A stretch of DNA of 10,319 bases, from NCBI GenBank assembly GCA_030744635.1, contig JASLQE010000144.1:1-10319 (forward strand), in the 5' to 3' direction. The translations under genes were made by a program, and so were the position numbers. This DNA comes from Dehalococcoidia bacterium (GTDB lineage Bacteria > Chloroflexota > Dehalococcoidia > JACVQG01 > JAHKAY01). Below, one piece after another: positions 1 to 6,124 of this stretch (position 1 is the stretch's first letter; every line of letters starts with the position of its first letter). The notes below the pieces were generated by a model that made no database searches, was not told the DNA's origin, and was given only the letters and a program-made list of their open reading frames with translations.

Positions 1-829
1 CCCGGTAAAGGACGGAGACCGTCTCCTCTTGGGCCGGAGGCACCTCAGCTTTATACCAACCCCCATGGTCCACTGGCCGGACAGCATGATGGCCTACTTG
101 GAGGAGGAGTCCCTACTGTTCTCATCCGATTTCTACGGCCAGCACCTGGCCACCTCATCTCGCTATGCGGATCAGGTGGCATCGGATATCTTGAGGCCGG
201 AAGCCACCAGGTACTACGCCAACATCTTCATGCCTTACGCATCCCAGGCGGGCCGGGCACTGGAGAGGACACGGGCACTGGCCCCGCAGCTAATCGCTCC
301 CAGCCACGGGTTGATGTGGCGGGGGGACATGGACTGGGTGTTGGAGTCCTACGGGCGCTGGACCCAGGGACACACCGTGCCCAGAGTGGTGGTGGTTTAC
401 GATACCATGTGGGGCAGCACGGAGATGATGGCAAACGCATTGCTCCAGGGGGTGGCATATGAGGGCGTGGAGGCACAGCTTTACCGGCTGACCGGCTCCA
501 GCATGAGCGACATCATGGCCCAAATACTGGAGGCGGGAGCGGTCTGCATCGGGTCGCCGGTGCTTCACGGCGGGATATACCCCACCGTGGCAGCCTTCCT
601 CTCATACCTGCGTGGGTTCAGGCCGAAGGGTAAGCTGGGATTAACTTTCTCCTCCTATGGCTGGAGCGGGGTGGCGGCCAAGGCCATCAATCAGGAGATG
701 GAGGCCGCCGGTATGGAACTGGTGCAGCCTTCCCTGGAGGCCAACTTCGTGCCCGACGAAGAGGCCCTGGAGAGGTGCCGTCAGGCGGGGGCCGAGTTGG
801 CCCGGCGGGTGAAGGCCGCCGCAGCCTGA
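1..829 (+). CDS. fprA: A-type diiron flavoprotein (FprA family), 5' truncated by window edge
   Basis: This is the C-terminal part of a flavodiiron protein, a soluble enzyme that reduces O2 to water and/or NO to N2O with electrons from rubredoxin or a similar donor. The frame (codons from base 2) is open to the left edge, so the real start lies outside; a TTG at 29 is internal. The end of the metallo-beta-lactamase-like domain is visible: TPMVHWPDSM carries a metal-ligand His (71-73), FSSDFYGQH carries the bridging Asp (128-130) and IAPSHG carries a further ligand His (305-307). The flavodoxin domain follows from about base 380, with the FMN phosphate loop YDTMWGST and the later GSPVLHGGIYPT and FSSYGWSG segments. 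No C-terminal rubredoxin domain is present, which fits the short class-A form. The first ligand cluster (HxExDH) would be upstream and cannot be checked. The family call is firm; O2 versus NO preference cannot be read from sequence. Confidence 0.93.
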   Translation, partial: PVKDGDRLLLGRRHLSFIPTPMVHWPDSMMAYLEEESLLFSSDFYGQHLATSSRYADQVASDILRPEATRYYANIFMPYASQAGRALERTRALAPQLIAPSHGLMWRGDMDWVLESYGRWTQGHTVPRVVVVYDTMWGSTEMMANALLQGVAYEGVEAQLYRLTGSSMSDIMAQILEAGAVCIGSPVLHGGIYPTVAAFLSYLRGFRPKGKLGLTFSSYGWSGVAAKAINQEMEAAGMELVQPSLEANFVPDEEALERCRQAGAELARRVKAAAA

Positions 830-840
830 GGGCGGTGCGT

Positions 841-1122
841 ATGGCCGCAGAGGCCCACTCGGTCCTCTTCTACACCAAAGCGGGGTGCCACCTTTGCCAT
901 GACGCCCGCTGGATGCTGCAGGGCCTCGGTAGTCGCTACCCTTTGATTGTCACCGAGGTTGACATCGCCTCGGACGAGGCCTTGCGACAGCGCTACGGGG
1001 AAGCCATACCGGTGATAGTGGTTGATGGCCGGTTCACCCTGGCGGGCCGCATAGACGAGGCTGACCTGGACGAATGGCTGGCGGAGCATCCTCCTGTGTC
1101 CACGCCACCACCCGGCCCATGA
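841..1122 (+). CDS. Glutaredoxin-like (thioredoxin-fold) small protein
   Basis: A 93-residue cytosolic protein of the glutaredoxin-like/DUF836 type. Its N-terminal strand VLFYTKAGC leads into a CHLC (CxxC) redox motif at residues 16-19, and a cis-proline segment IPVIVVDG lies further on, both typical of the thioredoxin fold. The likely role is thiol-disulfide exchange or electron transfer; the partner is unknown. The ATG at 841 is chosen because GAGGG at 828-832, overlapping the stop of the upstream flavoprotein gene, gives a plausible Shine-Dalgarno. An in-frame GTG at 835 is an alternative, and a more distant ATG at 775 would require a long overlap with the upstream gene. The 11-nt gap to the flavoprotein gene suggests co-transcription. 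The C-terminal tail is proline-rich (PPVSTPPPGP). The fold is well supported; the exact substrate is not. Confidence 0.82.
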   Translation: MAAEAHSVLFYTKAGCHLCHDARWMLQGLGSRYPLIVTEVDIASDEALRQRYGEAIPVIVVDGRFTLAGRIDEADLDEWLAEHPPVSTPPPGP

Positions 1123-1180
1123 CTAGGCCCCAGCACACACCGGGAAGCGGCTTATCAACGAAGATTCCAAAGGGGCAGAG

Positions 1181-1213
1181 CCGTTTTACGGGGAGACTGG
1201 GGGCGTAGCCCCC
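1181..1213. repeat. Two adjacent stem-loops, possible weak terminator or palindromic repeat
   Basis: CCGT-TTT-ACGG (1181-1191) and the perfect GGGGGC-GTA-GCCCCC (1199-1213) form two consecutive hairpins downstream of the glutaredoxin-like gene. The second has a six-pair all-GC stem. It is not followed by a T run on the plus strand, so it is not a standard intrinsic terminator for the upstream genes. The nearby AGGGGCAGAGCC (1170-1181) looks like a degenerate version of the same GGGGC-loop-GCCCC design. It could be a small dispersed palindromic element or a factor-dependent 3' end; both are inference. Confidence 0.45.
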
Positions 1214-1296
1214 GCAGTTATCTACCGGGCAGGTGGGTGGGAATAGCAATCGCTGCTGAACGACCTTGGTCGGTAGTGGGTCAATTTGAGATTAAT

Positions 1297-1324
1297 AACC
1301 CTTGCCACCCCTTGTCTAAGGGTT
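1297..1324. repeat. Inverted repeat AACCCTT / AAGGGTT
   Basis: AACCCTT at 1297-1303 and AAGGGTT at 1318-1324 are perfect complements separated by 14 nt. The arms flank a pyrimidine-rich loop, and no T run follows. It could be a binding site or a transcript hairpin upstream of the toxin-antitoxin promoter. A seven-pair match with this spacing may also arise by chance. Confidence 0.3.
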
Positions 1325-1345
1325 TGCAATGGGTGCAGTGATAGT

Positions 1346-1386
1346 AAGCATGCTAAATCTTGCCATTTGTAAGCGTATGCTATCCT
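1346..1386 (+). promoter_or_regulatory. Candidate mazEF promoter with paired operator-like repeats
   Basis: Two related words sit 25 nt apart: AAGCATGCTA (1346-1355, containing the perfect palindrome AGCATGCT) and AAGCGTATGCTA (1371-1382, the same word with two extra bases). Between and across them are a possible -35 TTGCCA (1360-1365) and a possible -10 TATCCT (1381-1386). Their 15-nt spacing is shorter than ideal. Ribbon-helix-helix antitoxins commonly bind paired sites overlapping their own promoter, so autoregulation by the downstream antitoxin is a reasonable inference. The repeats are seen directly; the promoter boxes are weak matches. Confidence 0.4.
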
Positions 1387-1409
1387 ACCGTTAAGTAAGG
1401 ATATTTATT

Positions 1410-1634
1410 ATGGCGACGCACGCAGGCAAAATGACCGTTAGCGTACCCCGACATCTGATACTGTTTACGGACGAAGTTGCGAAGGAGATGCACGTAAGTC
1501 GCAGCAAGGTGGTTTCAACATGTTTGCAGCAATTTGCGGATGAGCGCTTGCGGGAGGAGATGGAAGAAGGCTACCGGTTGATGGCCAAAGAGCATGCCCG
1601 GTTTGCTAAAATGGCAGCCACAATAGCGCACTAA
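1410..1634 (+). CDS. mazE: MazE-type ribbon-helix-helix antitoxin
   Basis: A 74-residue protein resembling the Bacillus-type MazE/EndoAI antitoxin (ribbon-helix-helix class), not the AbrB-fold MazE of E. coli. Residues 7-12 (KMTVSV) would form the DNA-contacting strand. Helices follow through FTDEVAKEMHVSRSKVVSTCLQQFADERL. The C-terminal stretch MEEGYRLMAKEHARFAK (about 51-67) matches the family segment that wraps and blocks the toxin. A good Shine-Dalgarno AAGGA (1397-1401) lies 8 nt before the ATG. The toxin gene follows after 27 nt. The product should neutralise the toxin and, as is usual in the family, repress its own promoter together with it. The gene is visibly less GC-rich than the surrounding genes, hinting at horizontal acquisition. 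Confidence 0.88.
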   Translation: MATHAGKMTVSVPRHLILFTDEVAKEMHVSRSKVVSTCLQQFADERLREEMEEGYRLMAKEHARFAKMAATIAH

Positions 1635-1661
1635 GTTCTACCTGATTGGAAATAAGGTATT

Positions 1662-2006
1662 GTGCCCCAAGAAGTTAGACGGGGCGAGATATACTGGGTA
1701 GATTGGAACCCCGCAAGGGGCAGCGACCAGAGCGGGACAAGGCCCGCTCTGGTTATTCAGAACGATATCGGGAATAGGTTTAGCCCCAATACCATTGTGG
1801 CATCGGTCACTACTGCCCCAACCAAGCTGTATCCCTTTATGGTTAGAATCACCCCAGGTGAAAGTGGACTGTCAGAAGATAGTATTGCTGATTTGGAGTC
1901 AATCATGACTGTCTCAAAGTCACGCTTACAAGGGGTATGCGGTCGGCTGGGTGAGGTGAAGATGGCCAAGGTAGATAAGGCTATCTGTAACAGCTTGGCT
2001 CTATGA
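1662..2006 (+). CDS. mazF: MazF/PemK-family endoribonuclease toxin
   Basis: A 114-residue toxin of the MazF/PemK family; relatives cleave single-stranded RNA at short specific sequences and arrest growth. The N-terminus RRGEIYWVDWNPARGSDQSG leads to TRPALVIQND and NRFSPNTIVASVTT, the standard core. Arg27 and Thr50 align with the catalytic Arg25 and Thr48 of Bacillus subtilis MazF, so the enzyme appears intact. Later family features are present: GLSEDSIADLESIMTVSKSRL, then a C-terminal helix with VDKAICNSL. The start is GTG at 1662, preceded closely by TAAGG (1653-1657); no better in-frame start is seen. It pairs with the antitoxin gene 27 nt upstream. The cleavage sequence cannot be predicted. 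The module is complete, lies between two metabolic genes, and is less GC-rich than either. Confidence 0.93.
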   Translation: MPQEVRRGEIYWVDWNPARGSDQSGTRPALVIQNDIGNRFSPNTIVASVTTAPTKLYPFMVRITPGESGLSEDSIADLESIMTVSKSRLQGVCGRLGEVKMAKVDKAICNSLAL

Positions 2007-2075
2007 GGCATCTGTTTGAAGTCATCCATAGTTTGGCAGATTTTCATTACACCCAACATCCTTTAGGCAGCCTCC

Positions 2076-2105
2076 TTGTCATTTTGTAGACCTCTGGTTT
2101 ATAAT
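2076..2105 (+). promoter_or_regulatory. Strong sigma70-type promoter for ilvE
   Basis: TTGTCA (2076-2081) and a perfect TATAAT (2100-2105) are separated by 18 nt, giving a near-consensus housekeeping promoter. Transcription would begin near 2112 and leave a leader of about 29 nt, too short for an attenuator or T-box. This suggests that ilvE is transcribed independently of the toxin-antitoxin module. Confidence 0.75.
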
Positions 2106-2125
2106 ATAGGCTTAGTCTGCTAAAT

Positions 2126-2135
2126 AAGGAGTGGT
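2126..2135 (+). promoter_or_regulatory. ilvE Shine-Dalgarno
   Basis: AAGGAGTGGT (2126-2135) closely matches the anti-Shine-Dalgarno complement. Its core lies about 9 nt before the ATG at 2141, which fixes the ilvE start. Confidence 0.75.
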
Positions 2136-2140
2136 GAATC

Positions 2141-3073
2141 ATGCCGCCGCTGGCCTATTTCGAGAACAAGTTCCAACCCGTCGCTGATTGCAAGATAAGC
2201 ATTATGACACATGCCCTCCACTACGGTACCGCCTGCTTTGAGGGGATACGGCTCAACTGGAACGATGTAGACAACGACCTGTACCTATTTCGCTTGCGGG
2301 AGCATCAGGCTCGCCTATTGAAAAGCTGCAAGGTGCTTAAGATAACCCTTCCATTCACCGTGCAGGAGCTTTGTGACCTGGCTGTGGAGTTGGCACAGCG
2401 CAGCGGCTACAAAGAGGATGTGTATATCCGCCCGCTGGCATACAAGAGCTCGGAGACCATCGGGCCCAAGCTACACGCCTTGGAAGACGGCTTCTTCATG
2501 ACCGTCACCCCCTTCCCTCCCTATCTGGATGTGGAGAAGGGCGTGAGGGCCTGTGTATCGTCCTGGCGGCGGATAGATGACACCATGTTCCCGCCCCGGG
2601 CCAAGGTCACCGGGCTGTATATCAACAGCGCCATCGCCAAGACCGACGCCGTGGACGCCGGCTACGATGAGGCCATCCTTCTCACCGCCGATGGGCATAT
2701 ATCGGAGGGCACCGGGCAGAACCTGATGATGATTCTGGACGGCAAGCTAGTAACGCCACCTTCCAGCGATAATGTGCTGCTGGGCATAACCAAGGATACA
2801 CTGATGACATTGGCCCGCAATGAGCTCGGGTTGGAGGCCGAGGAGCGCACCCTGGATCGCAGCGAGCTTTACATGGCGGATGAGGCCTTCTTCACCGGCA
2901 CCGCCTCTCACCTTACACCCATACTGGAGGTAGACAGCCGGCCCGTGGGGAACGGCCAGATAGGCGAAATCACTCGCAAGCTCATGAGCCTCTACTTTGA
3001 TATCATCCGGGGCAGGAACGCCCGCTACAAAGAGCAGTGGTGTACCCCTGTATACCGCTCGGCCCGTTCCTGA
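2141..3073 (+). CDS. ilvE: Branched-chain-amino-acid aminotransferase
   Basis: A 310-residue fold-type IV PLP aminotransferase, the normal length for IlvE. It catalyses the reversible transfer of an amino group between glutamate and the 2-oxo acids of valine, leucine and isoleucine, the last step of their synthesis. Early motifs include HALHYGTACFEGIR (24-37). Arg97 lies in YIRPLAY. The PLP-binding lysine is Lys155 in PRAKVTGLYINS, followed by ISEGTGQNL (Glu189), LLGIT (213-217) and the phosphate-binding GTASHLTP (253-260). All key IlvE landmarks are present. D-amino-acid aminotransferase and aminodeoxychorismate lyase share the fold, but the FEGIR and RPLAY motifs and the length favour IlvE. 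It has its own strong promoter and Shine-Dalgarno and appears monocistronic. Threonine made by hom-thrC on the opposite strand would feed the isoleucine branch of the same pathway. Confidence 0.95.
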   Translation: MPPLAYFENKFQPVADCKISIMTHALHYGTACFEGIRLNWNDVDNDLYLFRLREHQARLLKSCKVLKITLPFTVQELCDLAVELAQRSGYKEDVYIRPLAYKSSETIGPKLHALEDGFFMTVTPFPPYLDVEKGVRACVSSWRRIDDTMFPPRAKVTGLYINSAIAKTDAVDAGYDEAILLTADGHISEGTGQNLMMILDGKLVTPPSSDNVLLGITKDTLMTLARNELGLEAEERTLDRSELYMADEAFFTGTASHLTPILEVDSRPVGNGQIGEITRKLMSLYFDIIRGRNARYKEQWCTPVYRSARS

Positions 3074-3143
3074 ACTTCCGGTAACCTCTGCCCCGCGGAT
3101 GTCCCTCACGACCATTGAAGTAGCCTGTGCTGCTTAGCAAGGT

Positions 3144-3149
3144 TATACT
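3144..3149 (+). promoter_or_regulatory. Possible -10 box for the ABC exporter operon
   Basis: TATACT (3144-3149) is a good -10 match, but no convincing -35 lies at the right spacing. The predicted transcript would start near 3156, leaving a leader of about 27 nt before the ATG at 3183 with no clear Shine-Dalgarno. Confidence 0.3.
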
Positions 3150-3182
3150 TAGAACAGCCAGTATGCTTTGACCGGTACGATT

Positions 3183-4172
3183 ATGCCACCCATTATTCAG
3201 GTAGAGCACCTCACCAGAAGGTTTGGCGACCTCACGGCAGTAGATGATGTCAGCTTTGATGTGGCCCAGGGGGAGGTGTACGGTTTCCTGGGCCCCAACG
3301 GGGCTGGAAAGAGCACCACCATCAACATCCTGTGCACCCTTCTGCGGCCCTCCAGTGGCAGTGCCCTGGTGTGCGGGCTGGATGTGGCCCACAGCCAAAA
3401 CCAGGTGCGCCAGTGTATCGGCCTGGTCTTCCAGGACCCCAGCCTGGACGAGAGGATGAGCGCCTACGAGAACCTGGAGTTCCATGCCATGGTCTACGGC
3501 ATACGCCGCGCAGAGCGCCGGCACCGCCTGGAGGAGGTGCTGCGCATGGTGGGACTTTGGGAGAGGCACAAGGATGTGGTAAAAAGGTTCTCCGGTGGCA
3601 TGCGTCGCCGCCTGGAGATTGCCCGTGGTCTGGTGCACCACCCCCGCATTCTGTTCCTGGATGAGCCTACCCTGGGACTTGACCCCCAGACCCGCGTTCG
3701 CATCTGGGAGCACCTGCACTGGCTGCGCCGGGAGCAGGGGATGACCCTCTTCTTCACCACCCACTATATGGACGAGGCGGAGCATGCCGACCGCATAGGT
3801 GTCATTGACCGGGGGCGTCTGGTGGCCCTGGACAGCCCCGATGCCCTCAAGCAGTCCCTGGGCGGGGATATCATCATCCTGAGAGCGGCGGACAACGCCG
3901 CCGCCGCCCGGGAGATAGACCAGCTTTATCACCTGACGGCCACCAGGGACGGGGACAGCCTGTCCCTGGAAGTAAGCCGCGGCAGCGAGCTAATCCCCAC
4001 CCTCATTCGGTCACTGGAGACCACCATACACAGCATCACCCTGCGCCGTCCCACCCTGGACGATGTCTTCCTACGCCTCACCGGAAAGGAACTCCGGGAC
4101 GAAGAGGCCAGCGGCATGGAGACCATGCGGGCCTGGGCCCGGACACGGATAAGAAGGGGAGTAGGCCATTGA
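3183..4172 (+). CDS. ABC-2 exporter ATP-binding protein (DrrA-like)
   Basis: A 329-residue cytoplasmic ATPase that would energise the membrane protein encoded next to it. All nucleotide-binding motifs are visible, numbered from the ATG at 3183: Walker A GPNGAGKST (37-45), Q-loop Gln84 in LVFQDPSLDE, signature FSGGM (136-140), Walker B ILFLDEPT with Asp160-Glu161, and switch His194 in FTTHYMDEAE. The C-terminal extension ends with RPTLDDVFLRLTGKEL, characteristic of the daunorubicin-resistance (DrrA) and NodI-like subfamily of drug, polysaccharide or lipid exporters. An in-frame TTG at 3168 would add five residues; the ATG is preferred because it leads straight into the conserved start. Neither start has a clear ribosome-binding site. 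The stop overlaps the start of the permease gene (TTGA), so the two are translationally coupled. The substrate is unknown; the drug-export label is only a family analogy. Confidence 0.92.
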   Translation: MPPIIQVEHLTRRFGDLTAVDDVSFDVAQGEVYGFLGPNGAGKSTTINILCTLLRPSSGSALVCGLDVAHSQNQVRQCIGLVFQDPSLDERMSAYENLEFHAMVYGIRRAERRHRLEEVLRMVGLWERHKDVVKRFSGGMRRRLEIARGLVHHPRILFLDEPTLGLDPQTRVRIWEHLHWLRREQGMTLFFTTHYMDEAEHADRIGVIDRGRLVALDSPDALKQSLGGDIIILRAADNAAAAREIDQLYHLTATRDGDSLSLEVSRGSELIPTLIRSLETTIHSITLRRPTLDDVFLRLTGKELRDEEASGMETMRAWARTRIRRGVGH

Positions 4173-4951
4173 CCGCCGCACTACGCGGCATCTATGCAAT
4201 CTGGTACCGTGAGGCGCTGAGACTGCGGAGGGACCGGCTGCGCCTGGTGGGCCACCTGCTGTCACCGTTGCTCTTCCTGTTGGTCTTCGGGGTGGGGCTG
4301 GGGCGCGCCATCGGGAGCCTGACACCAGGGCTGGATTTCATCAGCTTCCTGTTCCCCGGCATTGTGGGCATGTCCGTGCTTATGATCGCTTTCATGTCCG
4401 GTATCTCCGTGGTATGGGAGCGTGAGATGGGATTTCTCAAAGAGGTACTGGTGGCCCCCATCCCCCGGGCCTCCCTGGTAATCGGCAAGACACTGGGTGG
4501 GGCCACCGTAGCCCTGGTGCAGGGAATTATTATGCTGGTCCTGTCACCCCTGGCCGGGATAGAGCTTACGCCGGGGGTGATACTGCGCCTGGTGCCCCTG
4601 ATGCTGCTGGTGGCCGTCTCCATAGGTGGGCTGGGGGTGCTCCTGGCCTCCCGCATGTACTCCATGGAGGGCTTCCAGGTGCTCATGAACATCCTCGTCA
4701 TGCCCATGCTGTTCCTCTCCGGGGTATTCTTCCCGGTGCAGAACCTGCCGGCCTGGCTGGGTGTGATAGTCCGGATAAACCCGGTTACCTACGGGGTGGA
4801 TGCCATACGCCAGGTGATGTTAGGGGATGCGGCCCCCCAACTGCTCATGTTCGGTGAGCCAGTGAGCGTCACCCAGGACATCCTGGCGGTGACCATCTTC
4901 GGGACGGTCATAGTCGCCCTGGGCATCTGGTCCTTCTCCCACCAGGGGTAA
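4169..4951 (+). CDS. ABC-2 type transporter permease (DrrB-like)
   Basis: A 260-residue integral membrane protein, the channel partner of the preceding ATPase. Six membrane segments can be picked out by hydrophobicity, around residues 27-47, 57-83, 104-130, 137-162, 168-190 and 238-257. Family landmarks are FLFPGIVGMSVL, WEREMGFLKEVLVAPIPRASLVIGK (the coupling region after segment two), FLSGVFFPVQNLPAWL and NPVTYGVDAIR. The start is TTG at 4169, sharing bases with the ATPase stop. AGGGGAG at 4155-4161 provides a well-spaced Shine-Dalgarno. With a half-size permease and one ATPase, the working transporter is expected to be a 2+2 assembly. Its stop lies 4 bp from the stop of folE on the opposite strand. 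The substrate cannot be inferred. Confidence 0.91.
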   Translation: MTAALRGIYAIWYREALRLRRDRLRLVGHLLSPLLFLLVFGVGLGRAIGSLTPGLDFISFLFPGIVGMSVLMIAFMSGISVVWEREMGFLKEVLVAPIPRASLVIGKTLGGATVALVQGIIMLVLSPLAGIELTPGVILRLVPLMLLVAVSIGGLGVLLASRMYSMEGFQVLMNILVMPMLFLSGVFFPVQNLPAWLGVIVRINPVTYGVDAIRQVMLGDAAPQLLMFGEPVSVTQDILAVTIFGTVIVALGIWSFSHQG

Positions 4952-4955
4952 CGGT

Positions 4956-5519
4956 CTATCCCTTAACCAGAGACAGGAACTCGGCACGGGTGGCGGCACG
5001 GGTTCGGAACAGGCCCCGGGTGGCCGAGGTGATGATGTTGCTCCCCGGTTTCTTTATCCCCCGCATGGTCATACACAGGTGCTCCGCCTCTATCACAACG
5101 GCCACACCATCCGGCTGGATGGCCTCCGTCAGGGTGTCAGCAATCTGCCGGGTCAGCCGTTCCTGAAGCTGAGGGCGGCGGGCCAGGATTTCCACCACCC
5201 TGGCCAGCTTGCTGGCCCCCACCACCCTACCGTTCTTGTTGGGGATATAGCCCAGGTGGGCGTTGCCGAAGAAGGGCAGCAGGTGGTGCTCGCACATGGA
5301 GTAGAAGGGGATATCACGGAAAACCACCATCTCCCGGTGGCCCTCCTCAAAGCCCACGGCCAGCACCTCCCTCGGGTCCTGGTCCATACCGCTGAAGAGC
5401 TCGGCATACATATCGGCCACCCGCCGGGGGGTTTCCCGCAGGCCTTCCCGCCGCCGGTCCTCACCAATGGCATCAATCATCTCCCCCACCACCCGCTCTA
5501 TTGCTTGGCGGTCAATCAA
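4956..5519 (-). CDS. folE: GTP cyclohydrolase I
   Basis: A 187-residue enzyme that converts GTP to 7,8-dihydroneopterin triphosphate, the first step of tetrahydrofolate and pterin synthesis. Zinc ligands are present as Cys76 and His79 in SMCEHHLLPF and Cys149 in EAEHLCMTMRG. His78 and His147 match the catalytic histidines of the E. coli enzyme. LRETPRRVADMY, GYIPNKNGRVVGASKLARVVEILARRPQLQERLT and the C-terminal SATRGLFR complete the signature. This is classical type I, not the FolE2 family. The start is TTG at 5519, overlapping the stop of the upstream flavin reductase-like gene by 4 nt, with GGAGG 5 nt before it; starting at a later GTG or ATG would remove the first helix. It is the last gene of the minus-strand operon, and no clear terminator follows before the convergent permease gene. 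Confidence 0.96.
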   Translation of the reverse strand: MIDRQAIERVVGEMIDAIGEDRRREGLRETPRRVADMYAELFSGMDQDPREVLAVGFEEGHREMVVFRDIPFYSMCEHHLLPFFGNAHLGYIPNKNGRVVGASKLARVVEILARRPQLQERLTRQIADTLTEAIQPDGVAVVIEAEHLCMTMRGIKKPGSNIITSATRGLFRTRAATRAEFLSLVKG

Positions 5520-6124
5520 CGAGGCCTCCGGGGGTGGCGCGGCTCAGAGGGTCCTTTGTAGGTCTGGCGACCCAGAAGGCGCTGGCTGTTGTGGTCAGCT
5601 GAGAAGTAGGTATCTCCACCTAAATAGAGGGCGGGTAGCACATGTTTTAGGTCCAGTATCTCCTGGGAAGTAAAAGCTTTGGGACTGAAATGCACCGCCA
5701 CCACCTCTCCGATGAACATGGTATGGTCCCCATAGCTGCGATGGTCCACTACGCGGCACTCGTAGCAGGCATAGGCGTCTGATAGCAGCGGGGCAGAGAT
5801 TATGGTCGGCGACTGCCGGCTGATGTTGAAAGCAGTGAACTTGTCCACATCGTCGCCTTTGGCCACACCCACCTGGACTATCACATCCGCCTGTTCCACC
5901 GGCAAGAAATTGATACCGAACTCCCGGCTCTCCATAATAAGCCGGTAAGTAAGGCGGCGGGGGGAGACGGCGACTCCATACAGCGGAGGGGAGTAAGAGA
6001 CGGGGCTGTGCCATACAGCGGTCATAGCGTTTTCTTTGTCTTTACTCCGAGCGGTCACCACTACCGCCTGGTGAGGATAGTGGTGGAAAAAACGCCCCAC
6101 ATCATGCGTTACGGTCTTGTCCAT
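5516..6124 (-). CDS. Flavin reductase-like, FMN-binding split-barrel protein
   Basis: A 202-residue protein of the flavin reductase-like/flavoredoxin family, cytoplasmic proteins that bind FMN and move electrons from NAD(P)H to flavin or to another acceptor. The N-terminal half shows the family pattern: HYPHQAVVVTARSKDKENAMTA, then SPPLYGVAVSPRRLTYRLI and EFGINFL, forming the split barrel. VAKGDDVDKFTAF at about 87-99 is the conserved loop near the flavin, and the later segment with DHTMFIGEVVAVH is also typical. Relatives include flavoredoxins, reductase partners of monooxygenases, and others of unknown role, so the reaction is not assigned. Translation starts at ATG 6124, inside the last 16 nt of thrC in another frame, with GGAAG just upstream. 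Its stop overlaps the folE start by 4 nt. The tail after about residue 185 is basic and unconserved. Confidence 0.85.
   Translation of the reverse strand: MDKTVTHDVGRFFHHYPHQAVVVTARSKDKENAMTAVWHSPVSYSPPLYGVAVSPRRLTYRLIMESREFGINFLPVEQADVIVQVGVAKGDDVDKFTAFNISRQSPTIISAPLLSDAYACYECRVVDHRSYGDHTMFIGEVVAVHFSPKAFTSQEILDLKHVLPALYLGGDTYFSADHNSQRLLGRQTYKGPSEPRHPRRPR

Larger units (their letters stand above)
1123..1409. other. Gene-free interval with small hairpins
   Basis: No convincing coding frame is visible on either strand. Open frames crossing it on the minus strand run into the glutaredoxin gene antisense and lack family features. The left half (about 1123-1250) is GC-rich and contains two adjacent stem-loops. 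The right half (about 1260-1409) turns AT-rich, leading into the toxin-antitoxin genes, and holds an inverted repeat and a candidate promoter/operator, listed separately. The compositional break near 1260 may mark the left boundary of the inserted module. Confidence 0.6.
2007..2140. other. Spacer between mazF and ilvE
   Basis: This 134-bp gap carries the ilvE promoter and Shine-Dalgarno. No hairpin followed by a T run is visible after mazF, so a mazF terminator is not evident. Read-through into ilvE is possible but unproven. Confidence 0.5.

Noticed and set aside
1199..1213. Intrinsic terminator for the flavoprotein-glutaredoxin pair
   Set aside because: The stem is strong, but no T tract follows on the plus strand; kept only as a stem-loop.
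1034..1249. Minus-strand open frame across the glutaredoxin 3' end and the hairpins
   Set aside because: It overlaps a real gene antisense, runs through palindromic non-coding sequence, and shows no family features.
2007..2140. T-box or leader-peptide attenuator ahead of ilvE
   Set aside because: The predicted leader is only about 29 nt and contains no T-box sequence or branched-chain-rich small frame.
3003..3932. A long open frame on the minus strand (about 309 codons) covering the end of ilvE and the ABC ATPase
   Set aside because: It lies antisense to two well-supported genes, has no recognisable motif, and GC-rich codon bias readily keeps opposite frames open.
5079..5561. Plus-strand 160-codon frame over folE
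   Set aside because: It is a shadow of folE, whose zinc and catalytic residues are all intact on the minus strand.
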